Shown: positions 50,432 through 58,676 of the stretch, one piece after another | How the letters are laid out: each line of letters opens with the position of its first letter | Position numbering within the stretch: position 1 is the first letter of the stretch | DNA from: an uncultured Christensenellaceae bacterium | Lineage (GTDB): Bacteria > Bacillota > Clostridia > Christensenellales > Borkfalkiaceae | Direction of reading: 5' to 3' | NCBI GenBank assembly: GCA_910586985.1 | Contig: CAJUKK010000005.1 | Coordinates: forward strand, 1-64,000 | DNA: 64,000 nucleotides | Program-made: the position numbers and the translations under genes | The notes under the pieces: model-generated | What the model was told of the DNA's origin: nothing | The model's database searches: none | What the model saw: only the letters and a program-made list of their open reading frames with translations

Positions 50432-51679
50432 TTACGCTCTCTCCTTTAAAATTTTTGCTTGATAATCCATTACGTCGTCGTAATAATTGTCTTTCATTCC
50501 AAGTCGGTTGAGATATTCATCCCAAACCGCGCCTACGGGCAACAATTTTACGCTCTCCTGCAAATACATGAGCTTGGTAAAATTCCCCTCGTCCTGCGCC
50601 TCGGTAAGTTTTTCATGCGGAAGCAAAAGCGCGTATAACAGCGCCTTTTGCATAGAACGCTGTCCCGTAATCCAGGCAAACACGCGATTGATGCTCGCGT
50701 CGAAATAATCAAGCCCGATAAGCACTTTCTCAGTCGCATTGTTTCTGACGATCTCTTTTGCAATTTCTTTCAACTCGTCCTCGTAAGTCACAACGTGATC
50801 GGAATCCCATCTCACACCGCGCGTTACGTGAAGCGCGACTTTATCGTAAAAAGCGAGCAAAGCGGGAATCTTATCGCTGACGTATTCGAGCGGATGATAA
50901 TGCCCGTTGTCAAGCAGACAGCATATTCCACGGCTTGCCGCATAGTTTTGATAAAATTCGTTACTGCCGACCGTGTAACTCTCGACACCGATCCCGAAAA
51001 CTTTACTCTCGACGGCAGGAATCACCCAGCTCTTGTCGTAATTTTCAAGAATTTCATCAAGCGATTTTTTCAGCCGAAGTCGGGGCGAAAGTCTGTCTGC
51101 GGGAACGTCTTTAAATCCGTCCGGAATCCATATATTTACAAGACAGGGTTTCCCGAACTCTTTGCCGAGATACGCGGCAATCTCCATGCAGCGTTTGCCG
51201 TGCTCCACCCAGAATTTGCGAACCTTCTCGTCGGGCGAAGACAGCGTAAGTCCGTCTTTCATCATCGGATGCGCAAAAAACGTAGGATTGAAATCTATAC
51301 CGTCCAATCCGTTTTCTTTTGCAAATTCTACCCAAGGCGCAAAATGTTTCGCCCCGTACGCATCGCGGTCAATCTTTCCCAAGTCCTCGCCGAGCACGGC
51401 GTAACTTGCATGCACATTCAAGCGGATCTTCCCCGGCATATGTGAAAAACAAAACTTTAAGTCGGCTTTGACTTCCTCAAAATTGCGCGCTTTACCGGGG
51501 TAATTTCCCGTTGTCTGAATCCCGCCCGTGAGCGAATCCGCGCCTTCGAATCCAAGCACATCGTCGCCTTGCCAGCAGTGAACGGAGACAGGGATTTCAG
51601 CTAGCTTTTTAATCGCCTGTTCCGCATTTACGCCGATTTTTTCAAAGGTCTCTTTTGCATGTTCAAATGCTTTCGTCAT
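50432..51679 (-). CDS. rhaA: L-rhamnose isomerase
   Basis: The 415-residue protein converts L-rhamnose to L-rhamnulose. Diagnostic parts are VSVHCWQGDDVLGFEG, GGIQTTGNYPGKARN, WVEFAKENGLDGIDFNPTFFAHP, LDNGHYHPLEYVSDKIPA with metal ligands, and HVTRGVRWDSDHVV. It matches RhaA in length (about 415-420). The ATG overlaps the rhaB stop (ATGA), so the two are translationally coupled. Confidence 0.97.
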   Translation of the reverse strand: MTKAFEHAKETFEKIGVNAEQAIKKLAEIPVSVHCWQGDDVLGFEGADSLTGGIQTTGNYPGKARNFEEVKADLKFCFSHMPGKIRLNVHASYAVLGEDLGKIDRDAYGAKHFAPWVEFAKENGLDGIDFNPTFFAHPMMKDGLTLSSPDEKVRKFWVEHGKRCMEIAAYLGKEFGKPCLVNIWIPDGFKDVPADRLSPRLRLKKSLDEILENYDKSWVIPAVESKVFGIGVESYTVGSNEFYQNYAASRGICCLLDNGHYHPLEYVSDKIPALLAFYDKVALHVTRGVRWDSDHVVTYEDELKEIAKEIVRNNATEKVLIGLDYFDASINRVFAWITGQRSMQKALLYALLLPHEKLTEAQDEGNFTKLMYLQESVKLLPVGAVWDEYLNRLGMKDNYYDDVMDYQAKILKERA

Positions 51680-53037
51680 AATATTTCACCTATTTCAAAT
51701 GAATTTTTAATTACTTTCCGCGCCGACGCAATGCCGTCGAATACGCCTGCCGACACCATCTGCACGGCAAGGTTGCCGATCGCCGTAGCTTCCGTCGGCC
51801 CCGTATATATATGTTTTCCCGTCGCTCTGGCAGTCAGCTCGTTTAAAAGTTCGTTCTTGCTGCCTCCGCCGATAATATTGAGTGAATCGTACTTTTTCTT
51901 TGTAATCGTTTCAAACTCTCCAACCGCCTGCGCATACCCTTTTGCAAGACTGCTGAAAATACAATACGCAATCTCGCCCGTATCAAGACTGCGTCCGACC
52001 GCCGCCTCTATCTCCGCGCGCATGTTAGCGGGAGCCAAAAACCGATTGTCGTTTACGTCCACCAGATAATCGTTTGCCGACCGACGCGCCATATCCGCGA
52101 GCTGTGCAAAGGAATAAGCGTCGTTTGTCTCACGGCGAATCTGTTGAATCATCCAAAGTCCCATTATGTTCTTTTGCAAGCGGACGCCGTCCAAACTCCC
52201 TTCGTTGGAATAATTGTAACGACGGCTCTTTTCATCCGTATACGGTTGTTTCATCTCTGCGCCGAGCAATGACCATGTCCCGCTGGAAAGATATAGTCCG
52301 CCAAAAGGCGCGGCTATAACCGCGCTTGCCGTATCGTGCGTAGCGGGCAATATGATTTCCGCGCTGTAACCGACGATATTTTCTATCTCTTTTGAAAATG
52401 CGCCGAGTTTTGTTCCGGACGCCTGCGTTTCGGGAAATAGCTCCTCGGGTAAATCCAACGCGCGTATAATATCACTGTCCCAATCCCGCAACCTCGCATT
52501 GACAAGTCCCGTAGAAGTCGCATTCGTGTATTCACGGCTCATTTTTCCCGTCAAACGATAGTGAAGATAATCGGGCAACATAAGCATATATTTTGCTTTT
52601 TCAAGTCGCCCTGAATCTTTATCCTCGTAAAGCTGATAAACGGTATTAAAAGGCTGAAACTGAATACCCGTTCTTTCATACAACGTTTCAAAGGGAACGC
52701 GTTCATGAACTTTTTCGATCACCCGCGCAGTACGCCCGTCGCGATAGCTTACAACGTCGTCGATCATTTTCCCATCGCCGTCGATAAGCGCATAATCAAC
52801 CGCCCAGGTATCTATCCCGACATAGCGTGGAATGCGCCCGATCTCTTTCGCTCTTTTGAGTCCCGTCAGTATTTCGGCAAACAATCGCTCGGCATTCCAT
52901 ACCAAGCGATTGCCTGCCTCCAAGGGGGAGTTGGAAAAGCGATAGATTTCTTCGAGCACGAGTTTGCCGTTTATTTCACGACCGAGTATGTGTCTTCCGG
53001 AGGACGCTCCTATATCGATTGCAAGAAATTCAGTCAT
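51676..53037 (-). CDS. rhaB: Rhamnulokinase
   Basis: The 453-residue FGGY-family kinase phosphorylates L-rhamnulose. It opens EFLAIDIGASSGRHILG (ATP phosphate 1 loop), has VGIDTWAVDYALID, ATHDTASAVIAAPFGG and NIIGGGSKNELLNELTA near the end. These fit RhaB more than xylulokinase. The ATG at 53037 has AGGAGAGG upstream and starts the kinase fold; seven further upstream residues were rejected. It is first in the rhaBAD operon. No rhaM mutarotase or rhamnose regulator is in the window. Confidence 0.95.
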   Translation of the reverse strand: MTEFLAIDIGASSGRHILGREINGKLVLEEIYRFSNSPLEAGNRLVWNAERLFAEILTGLKRAKEIGRIPRYVGIDTWAVDYALIDGDGKMIDDVVSYRDGRTARVIEKVHERVPFETLYERTGIQFQPFNTVYQLYEDKDSGRLEKAKYMLMLPDYLHYRLTGKMSREYTNATSTGLVNARLRDWDSDIIRALDLPEELFPETQASGTKLGAFSKEIENIVGYSAEIILPATHDTASAVIAAPFGGLYLSSGTWSLLGAEMKQPYTDEKSRRYNYSNEGSLDGVRLQKNIMGLWMIQQIRRETNDAYSFAQLADMARRSANDYLVDVNDNRFLAPANMRAEIEAAVGRSLDTGEIAYCIFSSLAKGYAQAVGEFETITKKKYDSLNIIGGGSKNELLNELTARATGKHIYTGPTEATAIGNLAVQMVSAGVFDGIASARKVIKNSFEIGEIL

Positions 53038-53056
53038 AACACCTCTCCTGAGTGCC

Positions 53057-53085
53057 ATAATAACATACTCCCCAAAAATTGTCCA
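53057..53085 (-). promoter_or_regulatory. Promoter of the rhaBAD operon
   Basis: On the minus strand TGGACA (53085-53080), 17 bp and TATTAT (53062-53057). The transcript would start only about 13 bases before the ATG. No clear operator was seen in the 134-bp gap to the next terminator. Confidence 0.55.
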
Positions 53086-53171
53086 TAGTCATTCGTTATA
53101 TTGATAAATAATCTTATTTTGTCCCGAATATGATCACGTATGAACATAAAACAAGCATAACGCTACCATTT

Positions 53172-53226
53172 AAAAAAGACATAAAAACGGCTGCACCGAA
53201 CGAGCAGCCGTTTTTATGTCTTTTTT
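53172..53226 (-). terminator. Terminator of the recG-phosphatase operon
   Basis: A perfect 23-bp inverted repeat (53172-53194 with 53204-53226) has a 9-base loop and includes GACATAAAAACGGCTGC. It ends in six T or A on each side and overlaps the stop codon of the phosphatase gene. Confidence 0.8.
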
Positions 53227-53929
53227 AATAAACTTCGTTGAAAAATCCCGAATCGGAAGGCTCGATCCCCGCCGCCTCCAGATGCGATACATCGCCTATG
53301 CGCTTACAGCGGAACACGGCAATTCCCTTCTCCCGTTCTTCCGTCACCAACTCGGTAACGGAAGTCGGAGCGACGAAAAAGTTTTGCCACATGACGGGTG
53401 CGGTCACACCGAACAAATGCGACAGCAAAACAAACTGAACCCCGAGATGACAAAAAAACACAAGCGTCTTATTGTTCCCTTTCTCCGCTTTGTAATATCC
53501 GCCCGTACGGCGATAACCGTGCTTTAAAAGCAAACCGTCAAACGAATCGCACACGCGGCGGTACTCTTCTTCCACGTTACCCGATTGCATGATATCGCTC
53601 TTCAACCATAAATCGCGCTCGTACAATTCGCATTTCTCCGTCCAATATGCCGGCATGAGATCCCATGCAATACGGCGATCTCCCGTGACAGGATCAACGA
53701 CAGGAACAAAAAACTCTTTCAGCCAATCAAGCGTTTCCGCGCTTCGGTTGAGCTTTTCCAAAGAGACGTTCGCCGTATCTCGCGCCCGACCGAGCGGCGA
53801 AACGTAAAATTCGTCCACCTTCCATTTCTTCACGCGCTCAAAAAGAGCTTCCGCCTCTTTCCAGCCGCGCTCCGTCAAAGTATCCAATTGATAATTCGGA
53901 TCGCCGTGCCGAATAAATATCAGTCGCAT
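53225..53929 (-). CDS. Histidine phosphatase family protein
   Basis: The 234-residue protein belongs to the phosphoglycerate-mutase-like branch: FIRHGDPNYQLDTLTERGW at the start contains the catalytic RHG, SPLGRARDTA supplies the second Arg, and FFCHLGVQF holds the second catalytic-type His. It probably removes phosphate from a small metabolite, as yet unknown. It follows recG by 23 bp with GGAGG before the ATG, so the two are likely co-transcribed. Its large insert (DWLKEFFVPVVDPVTGDRRI) is seen in several Clostridia relatives. Confidence 0.85.
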   Translation of the reverse strand: MRLIFIRHGDPNYQLDTLTERGWKEAEALFERVKKWKVDEFYVSPLGRARDTANVSLEKLNRSAETLDWLKEFFVPVVDPVTGDRRIAWDLMPAYWTEKCELYERDLWLKSDIMQSGNVEEEYRRVCDSFDGLLLKHGYRRTGGYYKAEKGNNKTLVFFCHLGVQFVLLSHLFGVTAPVMWQNFFVAPTSVTELVTEEREKGIAVFRCKRIGDVSHLEAAGIEPSDSGFFNEVY

Positions 53930-53952
53930 TTTCCCTCCAAAGTGTTTAAAAT

Positions 53953-55962
53953 TCAGTTTAATACAACGTCTTTCAAACTTTCGTACTTCTTGATCGCCGA
54001 CGCTTTGATCTCATCAAAATTCAACCGATTTTCAAACGCCTCGTCCGAAAGTTTTTTCGCAAAATAAATGACCTCCGTCGGATAATGCAAATTTTTAATA
54101 TCGCTTAAAAATTTTCCGCTTTGGCGCGTCCCAAAAAAGTCGCCGCTGCCTCTCAGCTCCAGATCCTTCTCTGCAAGAGCAAAACCGTCCGTCGTCGTCT
54201 TTAAAATATTCAGCCGCTCGACAGCCGTGTCGCTGTTCGAGCCGACGAGCAAAAAACAATAGCTTTGTTCGCTCCCCCGCCCCACGCGCCCGCGCAATTG
54301 GTGCAACTGCGAAAGACCGAAACGCTCGGCATTCATAATGACCATCACCGTCGCGTCGGGCACGTCGATCCCAACTTCGATAACAGTCGTTGAAACGAGA
54401 CAGTCATATTCCTTATTTTTAAAAGCGGTCATCACTTCCGCCTTTTCCTTATCTTTCATGCGCCCGTGAAGAAGAGCAAATCTCGTTGCGGGCATTCTTC
54501 CTTTCAGCTCTTCGAACAGTTCCGTCACCGAGGTAACTTCCCCCTCCGCATCGTCGATCTTCGCGCAAACGAAATACGCTTGCTTGCCCGCGCGACACTC
54601 ACGACCGATATAAGCTAACATATCGTCGTAACGATAATTTGGAATAATCGAAGTCTTTATCTCGCGGCGCGCCGTCGGTTTATCGGGTATCGTCGTAACG
54701 TCAAGATCGCCGTAAACGACAAGCGAGAGCGTTCGCGGAATGGGCGTTGCAGACATAACCAAAACGTCAATATTCCGTCCTTTCTCGCTCAATATATTTC
54801 GTTGTGCGACGCCGAAACGGTGCTGTTCGTCGCACACGCAGAAAGCAAGATTCTGAAAGTGCACGTCGCTTTGCAATACCGCGTGCGTTCCGCATAAAAT
54901 ATCAATTTCACCCGCCGCAAGCGCAGCTTTTATCTCTCTTTTTTCCTTTACCGAACATCCGCCGGCAAGATACCCTATTCGTCGCTCGGGAAACACTTTT
55001 TCCAGCAATTTGTAATTCTGCGCGGCAAGTACTTCTGTCGGCGAAAGATAGACTGCCTGATATCCGCTCTTTACCGCCATGAATATGCCGGTCAACGCTA
55101 CCGCCGTCTTTCCACTGCCAACGTCGCCCTGCAACAGCCTGTTCATACGGACGGGCGAAGTAACGTTGTCGTAAATCGCGCGCACGGCTTTCTGTTGCCC
55201 TTCGGTAAAAGAGAATGGAAACCTCTTTTCAAATACCAAAATATCCTGCGGCGTCACTTTGTATCGGTTTATCCGCGCCTCGTTTTTATCCCCCTTAATA
55301 AGCTTAAAAGCCGAAACAAGCGTAAAGTATTCTTCAAGAGCAATGCGTTCCGCCGCTTTTTGCATTGTTTGTTGCGTTTCGGGAGCATGAATATGATAAT
55401 ATGCAGCCTTTAAAGAGGAAATTTTATACTTATTGATCAGCATTTCCGGTATAACCGATAAAAAAGTTTCCGTTTTTAATGCTTCCGCGACGCTCGCGCG
55501 CATCACCCGCTGCGTCAATCCTCCTTTCAAAGAATACACGGGCACGAGTCCCTTTAAACGCGTGCTCTCGCGCTTATCGATTTTTTCGAAAGAAGGGTTG
55601 ACGATAGAAACCTGACCGCACCTATTCTGTACGCGACCGTAAAAAAGATATGTTCCCTCTGTAAGCTGTTTTGCAAGATACGGCATGTTAAACCAGATCG
55701 CCGAAAACACGTCGCCGTCCTGTTCAAGCCATGCTTTGAGATACCGCACCCGACCGGTGTATCTCATCGGTTCGACAGCCGTAAGCCTTGCGCAAATGAG
55801 CGCCGTATCGTTATGCAATACTTCGCGGACGGACACACGGTTTGTCATGTCAAGATAAGCGCGCGGAAAATATTTTACAAGCGATTCCGTATCCGTGATA
55901 TTTAGTTTTGCAAAGTCCTTGGCGCGTTTTTCATTCACACCCCGAATCTGCATGATTTTCAT
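53953..55962 (-). CDS. recG: ATP-dependent DNA helicase RecG
   Basis: RecG remodels stalled forks and branched DNA. The 669-residue protein has an N-terminal wedge/OB domain (VRYLKAWLEQDG, FYGRVQNRCGQVSIVNPSF), Walker A in LQGDVGSGKTAVAL, CDEQHRFGVAQR as Walker B with the QRFG region, MSATPIPRTLSL, and QLRGRVGRGSEQSYC as motif VI. The length is near the usual 680. AGGG before the ATG at 55962 supports the start. The neighbouring fakA-yloU genes are also typical RecG neighbours in Bacillota. Confidence 0.96.
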   Translation of the reverse strand: MKIMQIRGVNEKRAKDFAKLNITDTESLVKYFPRAYLDMTNRVSVREVLHNDTALICARLTAVEPMRYTGRVRYLKAWLEQDGDVFSAIWFNMPYLAKQLTEGTYLFYGRVQNRCGQVSIVNPSFEKIDKRESTRLKGLVPVYSLKGGLTQRVMRASVAEALKTETFLSVIPEMLINKYKISSLKAAYYHIHAPETQQTMQKAAERIALEEYFTLVSAFKLIKGDKNEARINRYKVTPQDILVFEKRFPFSFTEGQQKAVRAIYDNVTSPVRMNRLLQGDVGSGKTAVALTGIFMAVKSGYQAVYLSPTEVLAAQNYKLLEKVFPERRIGYLAGGCSVKEKREIKAALAAGEIDILCGTHAVLQSDVHFQNLAFCVCDEQHRFGVAQRNILSEKGRNIDVLVMSATPIPRTLSLVVYGDLDVTTIPDKPTARREIKTSIIPNYRYDDMLAYIGRECRAGKQAYFVCAKIDDAEGEVTSVTELFEELKGRMPATRFALLHGRMKDKEKAEVMTAFKNKEYDCLVSTTVIEVGIDVPDATVMVIMNAERFGLSQLHQLRGRVGRGSEQSYCFLLVGSNSDTAVERLNILKTTTDGFALAEKDLELRGSGDFFGTRQSGKFLSDIKNLHYPTEVIYFAKKLSDEAFENRLNFDEIKASAIKKYESLKDVVLN

Positions 55963-56004
55963 AATACTACCCTATTATATATTGAATAACATGTACCAGT
56001 TCAA

Positions 56005-56031
56005 AACAAAAAGGAGCGGTTCTCCGCTCCC
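56005..56031 (-). terminator. Terminator of the yloU-fakA operon
   Basis: GGGAGCGG and CCGCTCC (minus strand from 56031) form the stem, followed by TTTTTGTTTTG. It lies 17 bp beyond fakA and separates it from recG. Confidence 0.72.
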
Positions 56032-56047
56032 GAAATTTCAATGTGAA

Positions 56048-57700
56048 TTATTCAAGCGACAGTAAATAGTAATACACGGGTTGACCGCCGCAATGCACGT
56101 CTACGTCACAATCGGGGAAAGCCTCTCCTACTTTCGCAGTGAGCGCCTGTGCATCCTCTTCCGTGACTCCTTCCCCGTAATAGAGCGTTATAACCTCGTG
56201 GTGATCCTCTTTCAAACGGTCGAGAAGGGATAATACCGTCTCGTCGATTGACTTACTCTTTGCAAGTATCTTTTTATCGTCAAGACCTATGATATCGCCC
56301 TCTTTGATATTAAACCCGTTTACGTTCGTCGTACGTACGGCATGCGTCACCTGCCCTGCCTTCACGTTATCGAGCGCGTGCAACATATTGATCTTATTTT
56401 CTTCCACACTCTCGTCCGGGCTGAAAGAGAGCGCAGCCGCAAATCCCTGCGGTACATTCTTTGTGGGGATTACGTGAATGGTACGGTTTTCAACAAGCGC
56501 TTTTGCCTGCTCCGCGGCAAGCGTAATATTTTTGTTATTAGGGAAAACGAACACGTTTTCCGCATTGATCTTCTGCACCGCGTTTGCAATATCGGACGCG
56601 GAGGGGTTCATCGTCTGTCCGCCCTCGATAATACGGTCTACAAACAGGTCTTTGAAAATATCCGCAAGTCCCGTGCCCGCACAGATTGCGAGCATTCCCT
56701 GCTCTTTTTTCTCCGCCTCGATCTTGGCTTTGAGCGCGCGGTTTTGTTCAAGCATGTTCTCGATCTTCGGGCGGTCAAGCTCGCCGAGCTCAAGCGCATA
56801 CGTGAGCGCAACGCCCGGACTGTTTGTATGAACGTGTACCTTGATCATTTCGAGGTCGCCGATACAGATGACCGAATCACCGATGCCCATCAGGTGCTCC
56901 CTGAGTTTATCGATATCGGCAAGCGTCGTACTCTTTTTCAAATTGATAACAAAGAACTCGGTACAATAAGCAAATTGAATTTCCCCGAGATCCATATTAA
57001 TAATGTCGGAATTGTCGCCGAACTCGTCGCCCGCATTATTCTGGCTCGTCGCTTCCGTCTGAATTTCGGAAACTACTTCTTCGCCGGTAAGCGCCGCGAG
57101 GAAACCGCGTATAATCGTCATCAGTCCGACGCCGCCCGAGTCCACAACCCCCGCCTTTTTCAAAACGGGTAAAAGTTCGGGCGTTTTGGCAAGCGCTCTA
57201 TCGCCCTCTTCAATGACGGCGTTTAAAAATGCAATGTAATCTTTAAATTTTCCCGCGTTCTTGACCGCGTATTCGCTCATCATACGAACGACTGTGAGAA
57301 TGGTACCTTCCTTGGGAATCGCAACGGCATTGTAAGCGACTTTCGTACCCGCCTCCATTGCCTTAGCGAACGTCTTGGTGTCTATATCCGGTTTGCTCGA
57401 TTCACGGAGCACCGAACAAATCCCGCGGAATATCTGGGAAAGAATAACGCCCGAATTTCCGCGAGCGCCGCGGAGAGCGCCCTTTGAAACGCAATCGCAA
57501 ACGTCCATAAAATTATTGGACGCACATCCCTGCAACTCTTTTACCGCCGACTGAATCGTCAGCGACATATTCGTACCCGTATCGCCGTCGGGTACGGGAA
57601 AGACGTTTAAAGCGTCGACCTTAGCCCGATTATTTTCCAACATTTTCGCGCCGACCAAAACCATTTTCCGAAACTCAGCGCAATTTATCGTTTTCTGCAT
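56048..57700 (-). CDS. fakA: DAK2-domain fatty acid kinase subunit (FakA/YloV)
   Basis: The 550-residue protein has an N-terminal DAK2 kinase domain with ALNVFPVPDGDTGTNMSLT and GALRGARGNSGVILSQIFRG. A middle linker follows, and then a C-terminal DegV-related region (VHVHTNSPGVALTYAL, VFPNNKNITLAAEQA, GEAFPDCDVDVHCGGQPVYYYLLS). With a DegV-type FakB, not in this window, it phosphorylates fatty acids for phospholipid synthesis. It lies 50 bp after yloU, its usual neighbour. AAGGAG precedes the ATG. Confidence 0.93.
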   Translation of the reverse strand: MQKTINCAEFRKMVLVGAKMLENNRAKVDALNVFPVPDGDTGTNMSLTIQSAVKELQGCASNNFMDVCDCVSKGALRGARGNSGVILSQIFRGICSVLRESSKPDIDTKTFAKAMEAGTKVAYNAVAIPKEGTILTVVRMMSEYAVKNAGKFKDYIAFLNAVIEEGDRALAKTPELLPVLKKAGVVDSGGVGLMTIIRGFLAALTGEEVVSEIQTEATSQNNAGDEFGDNSDIINMDLGEIQFAYCTEFFVINLKKSTTLADIDKLREHLMGIGDSVICIGDLEMIKVHVHTNSPGVALTYALELGELDRPKIENMLEQNRALKAKIEAEKKEQGMLAICAGTGLADIFKDLFVDRIIEGGQTMNPSASDIANAVQKINAENVFVFPNNKNITLAAEQAKALVENRTIHVIPTKNVPQGFAAALSFSPDESVEENKINMLHALDNVKAGQVTHAVRTTNVNGFNIKEGDIIGLDDKKILAKSKSIDETVLSLLDRLKEDHHEVITLYYGEGVTEEDAQALTAKVGEAFPDCDVDVHCGGQPVYYYLLSLE

Positions 57701-57750
57701 GAAACGCTCCTTGAAAATTCAATAGAAAGAAAAAACCCGGAAGCGAGGCG

Positions 57751-58101
57751 TTAAATCTTGAGCCCGACAACGTTGACGTTTACCGTGTCAACGATCATGC
57801 CCGTAAATTTTTCTACTTTATATTTTATCGCGCCTTTTAACGATTCCGCGACCGCCTCAATGGAAACGCCGTATTTTATCAAAACGTAAACGTCGATAAA
57901 AATACGGTTGCCCGACGTTGTAATTTTAACGCCCTTTCCGCCTGCATCCTTTTTTAAAAGTTCGGCGAGCGAGTCCGTAAAACGGCGCGAGACGGTATCC
58001 ACGATGCCGTAACTCTCCACCGCAGCCTGAGACGCGACTTTGGCAATCGCCAAATCGGATATCGAAATTTTTCCATATGCGTTACTCGTGCTTACTGACA
58101 T
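57751..58101 (-). CDS. Asp23/Gls24 family protein (YloU)
   Basis: The 116-residue protein has the Asp23 domain: GKISISDLAIAKVASQAAVE, YGIVDTVSRR, GVKITTSGNRIFIDVYVLIKYG and GMIVDTVNVNVVGL. Family members bind the membrane and are linked with envelope stress and, through their neighbour FakA, with lipid metabolism. The ATG at 58101 is chosen because AAGGGAG lies directly before it. It is the first gene of a yloU-fakA operon that diverges from rpmB. Confidence 0.92.
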   Translation of the reverse strand: MSVSTSNAYGKISISDLAIAKVASQAAVESYGIVDTVSRRFTDSLAELLKKDAGGKGVKITTSGNRIFIDVYVLIKYGVSIEAVAESLKGAIKYKVEKFTGMIVDTVNVNVVGLKI

Positions 58102-58161
58102 AATGCTCCCTTTCACCGAAATCGTTCCGCACAATCAGCGAAACAATACGATTACCTTTAT

Positions 58162-58190
58162 ATTCTAACCGATACGCAGATATTTTGCAA
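58162..58190 (-). promoter_or_regulatory. Promoter of the yloU-fakA operon
   Basis: On the minus strand TTGCAA (58190-58185), 17 bp and TAGAAT (58167-58162) lie about 60 bp before the start. Confidence 0.68.
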
Positions 58191-58251
58191 GCGTTTCTTA
58201 AAAAAATTTCCTGATTCTGTAAAAAAAATTACTTTTTTTACCCCATTTTAA

Positions 58252-58280
58252 TTGCTTTTTTTAAGCGGAAATGGTATTAT
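58252..58280 (+). promoter_or_regulatory. Promoter of rpmB
   Basis: TTGCTT (58252-58257), 17 bp and TATTAT (58275-58280). A TATAAT begins three bases later and is an alternative -10. Confidence 0.55.
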
Positions 58281-58353
58281 AATCGCGTTGAATTTGCAAT
58301 ACAAATAGTATTATATTCAAAATAATCGGAATTTACCCATCGGAGGTGTCTAT

Positions 58354-58542
58354 ATGTCGAGAGTATGCAGCGTTTGCGGAAAAGGTCAGACTTCGGGAAA
58401 TAACGTCAGCCATTCCCACCGCAAAACAAGAAGAACGTTTCAGGCAAACGTCCAGAAAGTCTCCTATGTAAAGGAAGGCAAAGTCGTAAACGACTATGTT
58501 TGCACAAGGTGCTTAAAGAGCGACAAAGTTGAACGCGTATAA
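58354..58542 (+). CDS. rpmB: 50S ribosomal protein L28
   Basis: The 62-residue protein is the four-cysteine (zinc-ribbon) form of L28: SRVCSVCGKGQTSGNNVSHS, KTRRTFQANVQKV and YVCTRCLKS, giving C-x2-C and C-x2-C pairs. CGGAGG stands before the ATG. It is monocistronic, with a terminator 8 bp after the stop. It stands divergent from yloU, as in other Bacillota. Confidence 0.97.
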   Translation: MSRVCSVCGKGQTSGNNVSHSHRKTRRTFQANVQKVSYVKEGKVVNDYVCTRCLKSDKVERV

Positions 58543-58549
58543 GATTCAG

Positions 58550-58575
58550 AACCGCTTACAATAGCGGTTTTTTTA
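58550..58575 (+). terminator. Terminator of rpmB
   Basis: AACCGCT and AGCGGTT with a six-base loop, followed by TTTTTATTG. Confidence 0.8.
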
Positions 58576-58676
58576 TTGCCTTGCACGTTAAATATATTGA
58601 AAATCGATCGGATATGCCTCACTCTGCGTTATACTATACGTGTGTGTTAAATAACTTTATAATAAGGAGTAGTATT

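Noticed and set aside
50648..51445. A 265-codon plus-strand open frame opposite rhaA
   Set aside because: Antisense shadow of rhaA; no start signal or motif.
55976..56004. Promoter-like TTGAAC-17-TATATA upstream of recG on the minus strand
   Set aside because: The start point it implies would fall inside or after the recG ribosome site, so it could not give a translatable recG mRNA from the chosen ATG.
56342..57172. A 276-codon plus-strand open frame opposite fakA
   Set aside because: Antisense to a conserved gene, no family features, and no promoter; the long frame follows from the GC-rich third positions of fakA.
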